Shown: positions 1 through 10,697, counted from the stretch's first letter. The stretch: DNA of 64,000 nt from Branchipolynoe longqiensis (GCA_030323885.1 CM059188.1:115719430-115783429); one strand, 5' to 3'. The notes: generated by a model from the sequence alone, not told the origin. Translations and numbers: made by a program.

Positions 1-160
1 CCCCCCCCCTTCTCTCTCTCTTCGGGGTGGGGTTGGGGTTAGGGGGGGGCCGTACCAGCATGCTTCACTCTACAACCCTGCGTGGGGTATCACACTCCAC
101 TCGCCCTGAAGTATACATATATAATATGTATGTGAATGTATATATATATATATATACCAA
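1..160. repeat. Low-complexity C/T- and G-rich start, then short AT repeat
   Basis: The first 60 bases are a C run, a CT run and G-rich sequence with GGGGTT-like blocks. A short (TA)n run follows near 140-156. No gene is visible. Confidence 0.7.
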
Positions 161-235
161 ATGACTTCTTGCATTCAATAGGACAATATCCTCTGTGATA
201 TTGAATATCTGGCGTAAGTACAAAAAACAAACAGT

Positions 236-470
236 AAAGCTTGTTTTATTTAACGACTCCTCTAGAGCACATTGATTTTTGTATCAATGGCTATTGGACG
301 TCAAAGATATGGTCATTCTGGCATACTTCATTGGAGGAAACCTGCTGCCGCCAAATATGCTACTCTTTCTGATAAGCAGCAAGGGGGTCTTTTATATGCA
401 CTTTCCAACAGACAGGACAGTATATACCTCAGCCTTTGACGAACCAGTTGTCGACCACTGGGTTTAGCTG
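236..470 (-). mobile_element. Mollusc-type SINE (family M), 5'-truncated
   Basis: Read on the minus strand, this holds the same body as the copies at 30768-31075 and 31958-32232: a block around CAACTGGTTCRTCAAAGGC, then GAAAGTGCATATAAAA, GAGTAGC, a GGTTTCCTCC block, and an end ATTAAATAAAACAAG. The tRNA-like head is missing. I recall similar SINEs from molluscs, which is memory rather than a search. Non-coding; mobilised by LINE enzymes. Confidence 0.75.
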
Positions 471-675
471 GAGTAAGAGTCCAAATAGAAAGCCACAGAG
501 AATGTGTTCTACTTACCGACATGGGATGCTGCTGTATCCGCATAGGTCCAAGGGTAACATCACTGCTAACATTCTGAAACGACAGGGAGGGAAAAAAACC
601 TATGAGTCAACAAAGAGAAGCAGCACATTCATTCTAGTGAATCAAATTAATAAATATCTACTTCTATCTTATGTA

Positions 676-1313
676 TTAAAGCTGCATAGTCCGATGAAGC
701 AGCAAATTTTCAAAGCCAAACACCAATCTAGATTTGATTCTGCATATCTAACTTAGATGTTTTGTGTGTTTCTTTATTGTTGTTTTACATCCTAGCATCT
801 CAACTGTCTTCTGGTGACAGAAAGAGAGGGTGCCCTTGTATCTGGTTCCAGGATACCATCAAGAGAAACCTGAAGCTGAGAGACATTAAGACCGACTCAT
901 GGACATCACTCTCACAACAGAGAGCTAAATGGAGAGCGGCAGTCAAGTAATGAAAGCAGTCTTTGTCGCATCATGACCGACAGCATGATGATGATGATGA
1001 TGACGTCCTAGTAACATCTACAGTAATTTCTCTAAGTTAGATACCAATGCCCTTATTAAGCATTTGTTGCCAAATAGAACGGAATACTGAGTTAATTGTA
1101 TAGAACCTGTTACTGCAGAAGCCTATGGTGTCAGAGTTGTGGCATGCATGCCAAAACTAATTTGACATATTTGAGTTTTAAATATCTCAAGACTTAGTGA
1201 TTTAAAATGAAAGTTACTTCAAAGTAAGCTAAGGTAGATTAAAACAATCAAATTAATATATTTACCTCGGAAAAATGGCAGAAACTCAAAAGCATCAGAA
1301 TATGCAACTTTAA
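676..1313 (+). mobile_element. TIR miniature element (family 1), interrupted by a SINE tail and a LINE 3' end
   Basis: The ends are complementary: TTAAAGCTGCATAGTCCGATG on the left, and CATCAGAATATGCAACTTTAA on the right. Other copies are at 2509-2873, 7996-8672 and 24170-24524, with partial ones at 1345-1456, 34464-34764 and 38566-38865. Compared with the intact 2509 copy, this one is interrupted at about 756-1030, with TTAGAT on both sides of the insertion. Outer TTAA at both ends could be a target duplication; the transposase superfamily is unknown. No coding capacity. Confidence 0.75.
803..1001 (+). pseudogene. C-terminal end of a non-LTR retrotransposon ORF2, with (GAT)n tail
   Basis: The frame ending near 950 reads DRKRGCP, then DTIKRNLKLRDIKTDSWTSL and QQRAKWRAAVK before a stop. 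The spacing R-x-R-G...D-x-I/K-x-x-L...W...R-x-x-W-R matches the extreme C-terminus of many LINE reverse transcriptase proteins. After the stop, about 50 bp of 3' UTR ends in a GATGATGAT tail. A second copy of this end is at 9319-9452 and a third, inverted, at 28506-28562. Pieces of SINE tail flank it on both sides (776-802 and 1002-1023), so the LINE end landed inside a SINE tail. Only the 3' end is present, as expected for 5' truncation. Confidence 0.7.
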
Positions 1314-1344
1314 ATTTAATCAATATTCCCTTTTATGTGGCAAT

Positions 1345-1456
1345 AAATACTTAATAAGTGCATCGGTATCTAACTTAGATATATAGAATCAAATCTAAAT
1401 AATTCTTTCGGTTTTTGAAAAGGTGATACTTCATCGGATTATGCAGCTTTAAATTT
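1345..1456 (-). mobile_element. Partial inverted copy of TIR family 1
   Basis: Carries the end block CATCGGATTATGCAGCTTTAA and the subterminal ATCTAACTTAGAT block seen in the full copies, in inverse orientation. The other end is missing. Confidence 0.6.
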
Positions 1457-2127
1457 AAGCAGTAGGAAATTCCCGTGAAACAGTTCATGTGAATGTCCTT
1501 TAAACCGAGAAATCTGTAGCGACAGTTATTTCAGCGTTCACCCTTTTCGCGACTGTCGCTATATAATTATTATTGGAATGCGAAACCCTCCTCTGCGCAC
1601 TGTGCTGAAACTTCACACCGGATGTCGTCCAAACCGGAAGTGCTGAGCGTGAATGGCGGTCAAATCAATGACGTCACAATGCGCGCAGCCGACGACGTCA
1701 ATTGTGTCAATGAGTTTGGAATCTGGGCCACATGTTGGAACTCCATATGGAGAAACTACAATTAGGAACCGCTTCGTTTGTGCTTTAGTTAAAGTTGCTT
1801 GGTCTGAAAAAACATTTTTTTCATAAACAAAACACTTTCCTCTATCTGATTATGCTATATTGGATATATATATATATATATCCTATTTAGATACTGGTGC
1901 CTTAGCTCAGGTTTTGGGACAGCATGGACAGAATAATCGATCAATTTATGACCCCATCCCTTTAGACGCCTACTTTTAGGCAGCCATTAAGGAAGGACAC
2001 CATTAAGCAACTAGGTCAATCTCGTGGCCTCATTAGCCTTGCCTTCATTCCAACCACGCTATATTTGAATTAGGTTATTCCACATCATGTGGTCGCCATA
2101 TTTATAATATCGAGAGGAATTTTGGGG
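1457..2127. other. Intergenic, no gene seen
   Basis: AT-rich sequence with a CpG-containing patch at about 1500-1710 and a (TA)n run at 1866-1880. No open frame of note and no recognised repeat. Confidence 0.5.
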
Positions 2128-2317
2128 GAAGCTTGCCAAAATTAGTTTGGGTTCTTTCAGCTCAAATTGCTCCGAAATTAGCTTGGTTGTTTGTTTTTTT
2201 GGAGTTTTTCGTCCTGGTAACATAACATTCTAACAACCAACCAACCAACCAACCAACCAAGCTAATTTCAGAGCAATTTGAGCTGAAAGAACCCAAAATA
2301 ATTTCGGCAAGCTTTCC
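2128..2317. repeat. Foldback: about 60-bp inverted arms around a palindromic SINE tail
   Basis: The left arm 2128-2188 (GAAGCTTGCCAAAATTAG...AATTAGCTTGG) is complementary to the right arm 2257-2317 (CCAAGCTAATTTC...GCAAGCTTTCC) with few mismatches. The spacer holds GGAGTTTTTCGTCCTGG, a minus-strand SINE tail, then (CCAA)n, a plus-strand SINE tail. It would extrude as a long hairpin. Confidence 0.75.
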
Positions 2318-2508
2318 AAAACTAGCAAGTTTTCATCAAAATTACTCCGGACTAATGATTAGTGGATTATAATCTGATATATTTGTCTAAAAAAATATAG
2401 GCAAAAATTCAAACGCCATCGGACTATGCAACTTTAATGGTTAACTGATTTTCTCAGGTTATTAGGTTGAAGCAAGGATATCTATAGCAGCACGCTTGTA
2501 CTATGTTT

Positions 2509-2873
2509 TTAAAGTTGCATAGTCTGATGAAAACATCAAATTTTCAAAACCAAAACAATTATCTAGATTTGATTCTACATATCTAACTTAGATACTGGTG
2601 TACTTGTTAAACATTTGTCATCACATATAACCATGTATAAGGGACTACTGAATCAATTTAATAGAACCTGTTACTGCAGAAGGCTATGGTGTTAGAATTT
2701 TGCCAAGCTTGCCAAAATTAATTGTGCATGTTTGCACTTCAAATATCTCAAAAGTTAACCATTTAAAGTAAAAGTTACTTCAAACTAAAGTAAAGTAGAT
2801 TACAACCACCAGCCTAACATATTTATCGCAGAAAATGACAGAAACTCAAAACCATCGGACTATGTAAGGTTAA
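2509..2873 (+). mobile_element. TIR miniature element, family 1 (intact copy)
   Basis: 365 bp with complementary ends TTAAAGTTGCATAGTCTGATG and CATCGGACTATGTAAGGTTAA. The interior holds TTACTGCAGAAGGCTATGG and a TTGCCAAAATTAAT block shared with the other copies. No open frame. Confidence 0.75.
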
Positions 2874-2885
2874 TTAGTCAACCAA

Positions 2886-3085
2886 TGTTTCATAACTTTG
2901 GTGGTCACGGAAGAATTTGCTTTTTCAATATACCACACCCTTCAACTAATAAATATATCGGAGCACCAATCTACAAAGGTAGTGTCATGTGGAATGACCT
3001 CCCTATCAGAGTCAGAGAAATACAAACAATACTTGCCTTCAAAAATGCATATAAAGCCCACCTGGTTATTCAGGCCCTTGAATGA
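2886..3085 (+). pseudogene. C-terminal fragment of a CR1/Jockey-like LINE reverse transcriptase ORF
   Basis: A 66-residue open frame reads FGGHGRICFFNIPHPSTNKY, then a GSVMWNDLPIRVREI block and LAFKNAYKAHL before a stop. The pattern aromatic...P...N-x-Y...G-x-x-x-W-N-D/N-L-P...F-K-x-x-x-K-x-H-L is the usual far C-terminus of CR1, Jockey and related non-LTR retrotransposon proteins. It begins right after a family-1 TIR element. Nothing upstream looks like the RT core, so it is a 5'-truncated stub. Clade is uncertain. Confidence 0.65.
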
Positions 3086-3680
3086 CTACTGCAGTAATTA
3101 CTAGCAATGCCCTGAGCTCCTGCCCCCCCCCCGCATCCTCGCTTGCTCTCCTGTGGGGTTTTCCCCCCTACCACCCACCCCAATGGGCCCCCCTGCCCTG
3201 CCACCACCCTTAACCATCATGAACAAACCATCAACACACAGAACATCCTACACAACTATCAATTTGTTTAAACACATTGAACATTATATAAGACAGACAA
3301 AATGTCTTGTCAACTATAAACTTAGCTTGTTTTATAAGAGAAAAAATGTAACCTACAACGATTGTTTGAGAGCCCCCAAGTATACACCTTCTACTCGGTA
3401 CTGCTCCCCATTTTTGCATGAACTACAGTGACTGGTGCTGTACATTATACAGTAGGAGCCACTCCCTTAATTCTACAGGATCGGTGCTGTAACTAGTACA
3501 GCACTGATCAAACTTAGAGTACATAGACTGTCAATTCCAATAGTAAGGTGGCTGGAAGACCAGTGCTCCAGCGCTGACAAATGTCATATTCAGATGAATA
3601 AATACTTTACCAAAAAAATATATATATATCAGCCGTAATGATATGGTGCAACCTTTTTTCTCGAAAAACTAAGCTTTCAT
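3086..3680. other. Probable LINE 3' UTR and unclassified sequence
   Basis: Contains a C-rich run (3122-3190) and an imperfect repeat of GTGCTGTA near 3433-3505. The stretch may be 3' UTR of the preceding LINE stub. Short frames here look random. Confidence 0.35.
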
Positions 3681-3999
3681 ACCGGCTGCAGTTGCCGAAT
3701 CGGTAGAGCGCGGGCCTCGTGTCCTGAAGATGTGGAGTTCGGTTCCCAGTCGAGGCAAACCAATGACTTAAAAATTGATACTTGTCGCTTCCTAGCCAGA
3801 TGCTCAGCATTAATAGCATAGGGCAAGGACTGGATAGCTCAGTGTCAGGATACTGTGACTGAGTGGGATATCGGGTCATGGCGCCAGCGCCATGATTTCC
3901 CAGTGGAGCAGCACTATAATGTCACCATGAGTGACTCGTCCTGAAAGGACTTTAGATGTTGCCCGGACATAAAACGCCAACAACCAACCAAACTAAGGT
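3681..3999 (+). mobile_element. tRNA-derived SINE, family V, head type A
   Basis: Begins ACCGGCTGCAGTTGCCGAAT with an A-box-like segment (GCCGAATCGGTAGAGCGC) and a B box (GTTCGGTTCCC). The family body follows: CAAACCAATGAC, AAGGACTGG, CTCAGTGTCAGGATA, ATTTCCCAGTGG, GCAGCACTATAA, then GATGTTGCCCGGACATAAAA. It ends with a CAACAACCAACC tail. This is the most abundant repeat in the window. Confidence 0.85.
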
Positions 4000-4065
4000 T
4001 TCAGTCGAAGTGTATATGCAGGGCCGTACATTCTGAGGTGGGCTGGGGTTGTTTTATTTAATTTA

Positions 4066-4265
4066 TTTGTTGGAATTTTATGTCCTGGCAACATCTACGG
4101 ACATATCAGTATGGCTACCGATCTGTGATAGTGCACACATCAGACAACGTCATAGTGCTGCCCTAGTGGGTGATCAGGCCGTTGGCACCATGCCCCGATA
4201 TCCCACTCAGTCACATTATCCTGATACTGAGCCGACACCTCCGTCTACCATTCCTGAAGATTCAC
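4066..4265 (-). mobile_element. SINE V, minus strand, head truncated
   Basis: The reverse complement of the V body from the tail (GGAATTTTATGTCCTGGCAA) to the CTGATACTGAGCC block, where it stops at a (C)n(CA)n run. A plus-strand copy starts 36 bp later. Confidence 0.75.
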
Positions 4266-4300
4266 CCCCCCCCCCCACACACACACACCCTATTTGTAGA

Positions 4301-4628
4301 GACCAGACGACATGGCCGAATGAGTTGAGCATCCGTCTTCTATTTTGGTCAATTGTGGGAACCCGCATCGAATCAAACCAATGACTTAAAAATTGATACT
4401 TGTAGCTTTGTAGCGAAGTGTTCGGCATTAATAGGATAGGCCAAGGACTGGTTAGTTCAGTGTCACGATAATGTGACCGAATGGGATATTGGATCATCGT
4501 GCCGGCATCCTGATTTCCCAATGTGGCAGCACGATAAAGTTGCCATGAGTGTGCACTGTCACAAGTCGGTACATGTCCTGATATGACCTTAGATGTTGCC
4601 AGGATGTAAAACTCCAACAACAAACAAG
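4301..4628 (+). mobile_element. SINE V, head type B
   Basis: Starts GACCAGACGACATGGCCGAA, the second head type, followed by the shared V body and a CAACAACAAACAAG tail. Together with the previous copy it makes an inverted pair. Confidence 0.8.
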
Positions 4629-5755
4629 CCCTCCCTGTAGCTGATCCAATTGAATCCTCAGGGGCGTCTTGAATGGACGTTAACTAGTATTTCCATCTCT
4701 TATTACACAACAGACACCGGGTGATGATTTTACCGCCGGATCCAAGTAGCCTGACCTTCATTTAGAAACATTTGAATGCTGTTTGACAGATCCTAATGGA
4801 CCTTGACGAGTTTTAACGGGACTACTTTTGTCTTTATTTTCACTACAGAAATAACATTTTCTGTGGGGATTTATTTCATAAATGAGAAAATTGATCAAAT
4901 GTACTGTCGCTGGGAAATAATCGATCAAAATGTCAGATAAATCAAGGTTAAACTATTACATTTTCTCCTCTTATTTAAATTTCCAAATATTTTCTTAAAG
5001 GGACAAATGATGTATAATAAATGAGTAACAGGGTCTTGCAGGTGACCAAGTTGTTGCAGCTTCACGTCCTGGAAGAAACAGACTAAGGTCATATCAGGAC
5101 GGGTACTAACTTGTGACATTGACTTGACTTCTGGGGTGTTTGTAACCTTACGACGGTTACCAGCTGCAGAACTGCAGCTTATAGAGAGGCACCGATAAAT
5201 CGGCCCAATCTTTGTTTGAAGAATAATCTTCTGGTGTGACAGTTGTAGAAGCTGGGGGATGTCTTTACAATGATTAAACAATGAGTCGTTGGGACGGCCA
5301 CGAATCACTCCGGTCCAGCGGAGTGATTCGGGGCCGGAGTGCATCAGTTTAATGTGCATCCAGCAGACAACAGCAAGGGTTTCCGAGGATGGGACGGGTA
5401 AAGATGGGTCCAGCGGTTCAAGCAACAAGAACAAAGTGAGAGAAACGAAAAGGTCAAAGGCCCCACCCAAGCAAACAACTCCCTTGATCAGGGGGAGAAG
5501 TAAGCCTGGGAGAAAAAAATAGGGTAGAGTATAGGAAAGAGAAACAAGGAGAGTTGAGTCAAAGGACCGTGTCTATTTGCTCTATGATGACCAGCCGGCG
5601 AACCAAAGACACAGACGGACAGAGTAAGAGTAGAAAGTGAAATGCTGGCAGGCTCCCCCTGCTGGAACTCTTTTCAGACAATATCAAGGAGGAGCATGGC
5701 CAGCGGAAAGGAGATAGGGACAGATGTGGGCAAAGTGCAGTCCGGATAGCAAGTG
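4629..5755. other. Intergenic with a SINE tail fragment and a perfect hairpin
   Basis: A minus-strand SINE V tail fragment lies at 5061-5118. A perfect 12-bp-arm hairpin, CGAATCACTCCG / CGGAGTGATTCG with a 6-base loop, lies at 5301-5330. A 181-codon minus-strand frame (4925-5470) spans the SINE fragment and resembles nothing I know, so I do not call it a gene. Confidence 0.5.
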
Positions 5756-6016
5756 AATGTGACATTGCACACTCATAGCGACTTTCTAGTGTTGCCCCAC
5801 TGGGAAATCAGGATAACAGCACCATGACCCGATATCCCACCCAATCACATTGTCCTGACACTAAGCTAACCAGTCCTTGCCCTATCCTATTAACGCCAAG
5901 CTAGGAAGCGACAAGTATCAATTTTGTAAGTTATTGGTTTGACTCGACCGGGAATCGAGCTCCCAATTTCCCACACGGGAGGCCTGCGCTCTACAGATTC
6001 GGCCACCATGTCCGGC
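5756..6016 (-). mobile_element. SINE V, head type A, 3' truncated
   Basis: Minus-strand copy ending at the head block GATTCGGCCACCATGTCCGG. The tail is missing, and the copy starts inside the GCACACTCAT block. Confidence 0.8.
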
Positions 6017-6170
6017 ACGAAGTTTCAATTCCACCTGTTATGTTTCCTCGATTTTCTTGTAGCGACTATTTCAATCTATCAGAGGCACATTAGTTGGTAG
6101 TATGGATATGTTGATCCGGGATCAACGCAATAGAAAGAGACTCTACATCACAGACAAAAAAGAAATATGA

Positions 6171-6396
6171 AGAGTTCAGGTGCAAGACCACGTGAACGCC
6201 AACCCAAAAATGTAGTTTAAATAAAAGATTTGTCCTAGAAAATAAATTTTAATTCTCAGTAATTCCACTTTTCATATAATCCTATAGTTATGGAACAATG
6301 AACAAAGGAATAAGAATACAACTTTAAGATACTTTTTGTAGGTTGTTTAACTCCATTTCTGGATTGGTGCTTATGTGGTTTTGCTCCTGACCTCTT
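6171..6396. mobile_element. TIR miniature element, family 2
   Basis: The ends are complementary: AGAGTTCAGGTGCAAGACCA and TGGTTTTGCTCCTGACCTCT. Between them are TTAATTCTCAGTAATTCCAC and CAATGAAC blocks shared with 10459-10687 and the split copy at 13313-14436. No open frame. Confidence 0.75.
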
Positions 6397-6461
6397 TATA
6401 TACATGTACATGTACCAGTTGAAAGTGAAACTGGTACGAATGGGAAGTTTGTTTGTTTATT

Positions 6462-6793
6462 TATTGGGAGTTTTACGTCCTGGCAACATCTAAGGTCATA
6501 TCAGGACGGGTACCGACTTGTGGCAGTGCACACTCATGGTGACTTTATAGTGCTGTGCCACTGGAAAACCAGGCTGCCAGCACCATTGCCCGCTATCCCA
6601 CCCAGTGACAGTATCCTGACATTGGGCCAACCGGTCCTTACCCAATCCTAATAATGCTGAGCGCCTGGCTAGGAAGCGACAAGTATAAATTTTGAAGTCA
6701 TTGGTTTGACTCGACCAGGGTGTGAGCCCACGAATCCATGGGTTCGGATCCCCGGATCTCCAAAAACAGAAGACGGACGCTCAACTCATGCTT
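6462..6793 (-). mobile_element. SINE V, head type B
   Basis: Full body on the minus strand, from GGGAGTTTTACGTCCTGGCA to the type-B head GACGGACGCTCAACTCATGC. Confidence 0.85.
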
Positions 6794-6870
6794 TCTGGTG
6801 ACAAAAAAGAAGTCAACACTAGGGGAAAGGGGAACTGGTACACATGGGACGGTTATTTCTTTCTTTCTAT

Positions 6871-7165
6871 CTTGGGAGTTTTACATCTAAGGTCGTATCA
6901 GGATGGGCATTGACTTGTGACAGTGCACACTCATGGTGACTTTTTAGTGCTCCCTCACTGGGAAATCAGGCCACCAGCACCATGACCCAATATCCCACCC
7001 AGTCACATTACCCCGACACTGAGCCCTATTCTATTAATGCCAAACACCAGCCTAGGAAGTGACAAGTATCAATTTTATAAGTCATTGGTTTGACTCGACT
7101 GGGAATCGAACTCCCGATCTCCAGCACGCATGGCCAGCACTCTACCGATTGGGCCACCGCCCCCG
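6871..7165 (-). mobile_element. SINE V, head type A
   Basis: Minus-strand copy ending in CTCTACCGATTGGGCCACCG. A short internal deletion removes the CCAACCAGTCCTTGC region. Confidence 0.85.
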
Positions 7166-7995
7166 GTTATGAAAGGGAAACCATATACTATTCAGTTCCC
7201 GCTTGATAATACTATTATATGTGTGTAGTCTACATAACATAAAGGATGGGAATAGCAAAGATGATACACTCTGTGGCTAAGAAGGGAAGTGTTGGTGGCA
7301 GGAACTGAAACCAAACCATCCCACAATTCTTGCATTTGTTTTATACCGACCCACCCACGGGGAGGCTTAAGACTAACACATGTAAATATATATATATATA
7401 TACATAAACAATACTCTTACTGAACATGACTTCGCCAAAATCCAGCAAACGGAAACGGAAATAGCACTGTATGGGCGCTGCCATTTGTAAACTCATACCA
7501 AGAATCCAAATCCAGCAAACGGAAACGGAAATCGCTCGTCGAACTTCGGTCCGCAGTAATCAGGGTGGCCGACAGCTATTGGTTAATAATATATCAAAAC
7601 AAATGCCCACTGCCATAGAATTTGCCGATATGCGCAGTTCAAAACTTTGATCTTATTCAAAATTAAAAGAAATAAAGAACAATTTGGCATAAACATGGAT
7701 GCACAAATGAAATATTAATAGTTTCTTCCGCGGAAACGACGGCCGTATTCGGGTCACCCTAGTTACTAGAATTTCAAATCGAACACCGCGAGTGGAGTAA
7801 GAAAATACACGCGCAATAATAAAATACTTTGCTGTAGTTATATCGGGGGGTCGGTCCTAAGCATTGCTTATTCATATTAGTTTTATTTATAGGAATACTT
7901 ATCCTTCAGAATAATTTTGCTTCACTGATATGTCACTAGTTTTCAGCTCTTAACGAGGCACAGCCATATCTGCTAACATTCAGTTTTAATTGCCT
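7166..7995. other. Intergenic, no gene seen
   Basis: Holds a direct repeat of ATCCAGCAAACGGAAACGG (about 7440 and 7509) and a segment near 7765-7800 (ATTTCAAATCGAACACCGCG) that recurs near 57232. No gene signal. Confidence 0.45.
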
Positions 7996-8672
7996 TTAAG
8001 GGTAAAGCCGCAAATTCTGATGAAACCATCAGATTTTCAAAACCAAAACAATTGTCTGTATTTGATCCTAGATATTTTACTTAGAAACTGATGCACTTTT
8101 TTTTGGTCGATTAGTTGTTTAAGCAGGGGAAATTTCAGTCATAGACGACTGGTCTTCCTCATTCCACTGCTGGTCGATAGAAAGCCCGAGCCTACACTTT
8201 TACCGACCCAAGGGATTTTTAACCTCCCACACCACATAGACATGGTATGAGAGCAACCGGCCTTTGATGACGCTGTAAGTTATACACAGCGGTGGAAATC
8301 CAAATTGGCAGAGCTGGGGGCATGGGAAATCAAACCGCCGACCCTCAGATTAGGAGTCTGACCTAGAAAAAAGTCAGACACTCTAACCACTCCGCCACAG
8401 AGAACGCCACTTATTGAGCATTTGTTGCCACATAGAAGGGGATGCTGAGTCAATTTATTTTAATTTGTTACAGCTGAAGCCGATTGCGTCAGAGTTTTGG
8501 CATGCTTGGCTAATTTAATTTAGCATGTTTGCACTTCAAACATCTCGAAAGTTAGCCATTTAAGATGGACGTTGTTTCGAACTAACAGGAGATAGATCAT
8601 TCATAACCATCAACCTAATATATATCTCACAAAATGACATAAACTCAAAACAATAGGACTATGCAACTTTAA
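7996..8672 (+). mobile_element. TIR family 1 element interrupted by SINE C
   Basis: The left part 7996-8098 and right part 8408-8672 join into a normal family-1 element once the SINE at 8099-8407 is removed. CACTT is duplicated on both sides of the insertion. Confidence 0.75.
8099..8407 (-). mobile_element. tRNA-derived SINE, family C, complete with target duplication
   Basis: On the minus strand it starts GGCGTTCTCTGTGGCGGAGT, with an A box in TGGCGGAGTGGTTAGAGTG and a B-box-like GCGGTTTGATTTCCC, much like a class-II (Ser/Leu type) tRNA. The body includes CATCAAAGGCCGGTTGCTCT and GTGGAATGAGGAAGACCAGT. It ends in an A run. The 5-bp duplication CACTT lies at 8094-8098 and 8408-8412. A second copy abuts the gap at 52997-53178, and a tail-only piece is fused to another SINE at about 50153-50216. 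Confidence 0.85.
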
Positions 8673-8697
8673 GAAAGTGGAATATAAAATTGGATGA

Positions 8698-8750
8698 AAT
8701 TGATTGGTTGGATTCACGTCCTCGCAACATCTAAGGTCATATCAGGACGG
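8698..8750 (-). mobile_element. SINE V tail fragment
   Basis: Minus-strand tail only: TTCACGTCCTCGCAACATCT then AAGGTCATATCAGGACGG. No head is present. Confidence 0.65.
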
Positions 8751-9003
8751 TGGATGAAATTGGTTTTGTGGGGAAGGAGTTGGTGCCAAGTTGTCATTGA
8801 AAATGTTTTTTTTTATTTTTCTATTTTGGCTAGCATAGTTTTTCATATTTAGTTCTATCTGTTTGTATGACAATTCCCAAGTTGTTGTATATCATTCCGT
8901 ATTTGCGTAATAGCCTATGTGACCACCTTCCTCTGCAATACAAAGAATTATACTGTACATACATACAATTACATACATATACATATGCAGGTATTGCAAT
9001 ACC

Positions 9004-9318
9004 TCAGGGAGTTTGACGCCCCTGCCCTGCAGAGTTGTAAACCACTGACTTGTGGTACAGGTCCTTGACAGAACCGAAGGCTAAGGGAGCAAACCCTAAA
9101 CAGAAAACCATGTCACTGTTGCAGCATTTAGGGCGGTTGATGTATGGAACTCCCAACATGTCCCGACCAGCCACTGCAGGGACAAATAGTTTTGCGCCTG
9201 TCTTGACATGTTCTTGCCGGTGTGAAACCTCTATTTGCTCCCCGAGAGAATGCCGCTGGTAACTTGCAAATGCCAGCAGCACTTCAACACTTTTGCAGGC
9301 AGCTTTCATGAACTGTAC
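9004..9318 (-). repeat. Unclassified repeat next to a LINE 3' end
   Basis: An open frame of 101 codons on the minus strand includes KSVEVLLAFASYQRHSLGEQ. A shorter match (SVEVLLAFASY) recurs at 28563-28660, also beside the same LINE 3' end. The block is therefore probably part of that LINE or of an element it carried, not a host gene. I do not recognise a domain. Confidence 0.45.
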
Positions 9319-9452
9319 ACCTGAAGCTGAGAGACATTAAGACCGACTCATGGACATCACTCTCACAGCAGAGAGCTAAATGGAGAGCGGCAGTCAAGTA
9401 ATGAAAGCAGTCTTTGTCGCATCGCGACCGACAGCATGATGATGATGATGAC
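9319..9452 (+). pseudogene. LINE ORF2 C-terminal end, second copy
   Basis: Encodes LKLRDIKTDSWTSLSQQRAK and WRAAVK before a stop, almost identical to 803-1001. The same short 3' UTR and GATGATGATGATGAC tail follow. Severely 5'-truncated. Confidence 0.7.
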
Positions 9453-10260
9453 ATAATTTACATACATATACATACATATATAAACATATACATACATCTA
9501 AATACATATGCATACATAGACATACATACAAATATGTACATATACATATATACATATACATACACATATATATACATATAATTACCCACATATGCACAGG
9601 TATGCATATATAAAGATACACAAATTTACACACACACACATATATAGATATGCATACAGATATATATACCACATAAAGGCCGACTACAGTACACGATGAG
9701 AAGACAAGACAAAGTAGTGGGTTGAGATAAATATATTCTCTGGCATAGGGAATATGATGAACAAAAATTGTCGGGTGCACATGAGACAGTGTAGCATCCC
9801 AGTTTAGGTTTGTGCCGGTGGCGGGAGGATTGGAGGGCATACATCAAGCAAGGCACCCAATCAATAACAAACGAGCAAATAAACATATAATTCCTTTCCG
9901 TGCCTTTATACTCGCATAATGCTTATACATCACATATATGTGCACATATTCAAATATAGACCTGTACTCAAATAGTTATATATACACAGATATGCATATA
10001 CAGCTCTATAGACATACCGACAAATGTAGATACATACCCACATATACACATATATATGATGATTGCTGATGGCCTAACGCTATGTAGGCAGCAAGGACTA
10101 CAGTCATAATGTAAGATTTTGGCATTTACATTTATTTTGTCAGTTTACATAGAAATTTACATGGAAAACTGGAATGGTCAAATGTGTGTCAAATATATAG
10201 ACATATAACTATGCACATATATATATATATATACATATTTACATATATAGATCATATGTA
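9453..10260. repeat. AT-rich ACATATA-type microsatellite region
   Basis: Long degenerate arrays of ATACATAC/ACATATAT fill 9453-9660, 9925-10080 and 10180-10260. Between them (9661-9924) is unclassified sequence including TTTATACTCGCATAATGC, which also recurs near 14567, 18380 and 26945. Open frames here are microsatellite translations. Confidence 0.7.
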
Positions 10261-10345
10261 TAAAAATTCCTTCCGGGCGATTGGAGGATTGGCCCCACGC
10301 AGGAGGCGGAGTGGTGCATGATGGTAACCCACCCACCTGGATATG

Positions 10346-10349
10346 GTGT

Positions 10350-10380
<31 letters not shown>

Positions 10381-10392
10381 GGGGGGGGGGGG
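10346..10392 (+). repeat. (TG)n followed by a 29-base G homopolymer
   Basis: About eight TG dinucleotides are followed by an uninterrupted G run from 10364 to 10392. Apparent proline-rich frames on the other strand are artefacts of this run. Confidence 0.9.
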
Positions 10393-10458
10393 AGTACAGG
10401 ACACTACAGGCATTATTACACACGATAAAGGGTTTATCACTATCCGTATTTACAAAGG

Positions 10459-10687
10459 GTTCAGGCACAAAACCATGTAAACGCCAATACAAAAATGTAG
10501 TTTAAATAAAAGATTTTACCTGAAAATAATTTTAATTCTCACTAATTCCACTTTTCATATGATCACATGCTTATGGAGCAATGAACGAAAAAGAAGGAAT
10601 ATAACAAATATTACTTTTTGAAGGTTTGATTCCAATGTTTATCTCCATTTCTGGATTGGCGTTTACGTGGTTTTGCGCCTGAGCTCT
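10459..10687. mobile_element. TIR miniature element, family 2 (intact)
   Basis: 229 bp. The left end GTTCAGGCACAAAACCATGT is complementary to the right end ACGTGGTTTTGCGCCTGAGC. Its centre, ATGATCACATGCTTATGG, is the undisturbed version of the site where the terminal-repeat element sits at 13428. Confidence 0.75.
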
Positions 10688-10697
10688 TCTATATATA

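Noticed and set aside
1..60. Telomere at the window start
   Set aside because: Only a few irregular GGGGTT blocks mixed with C and CT runs; no array.
4925..5470. 181-codon minus-strand ORF
   Set aside because: It crosses a SINE V tail fragment and has no recognisable domain; likely chance.
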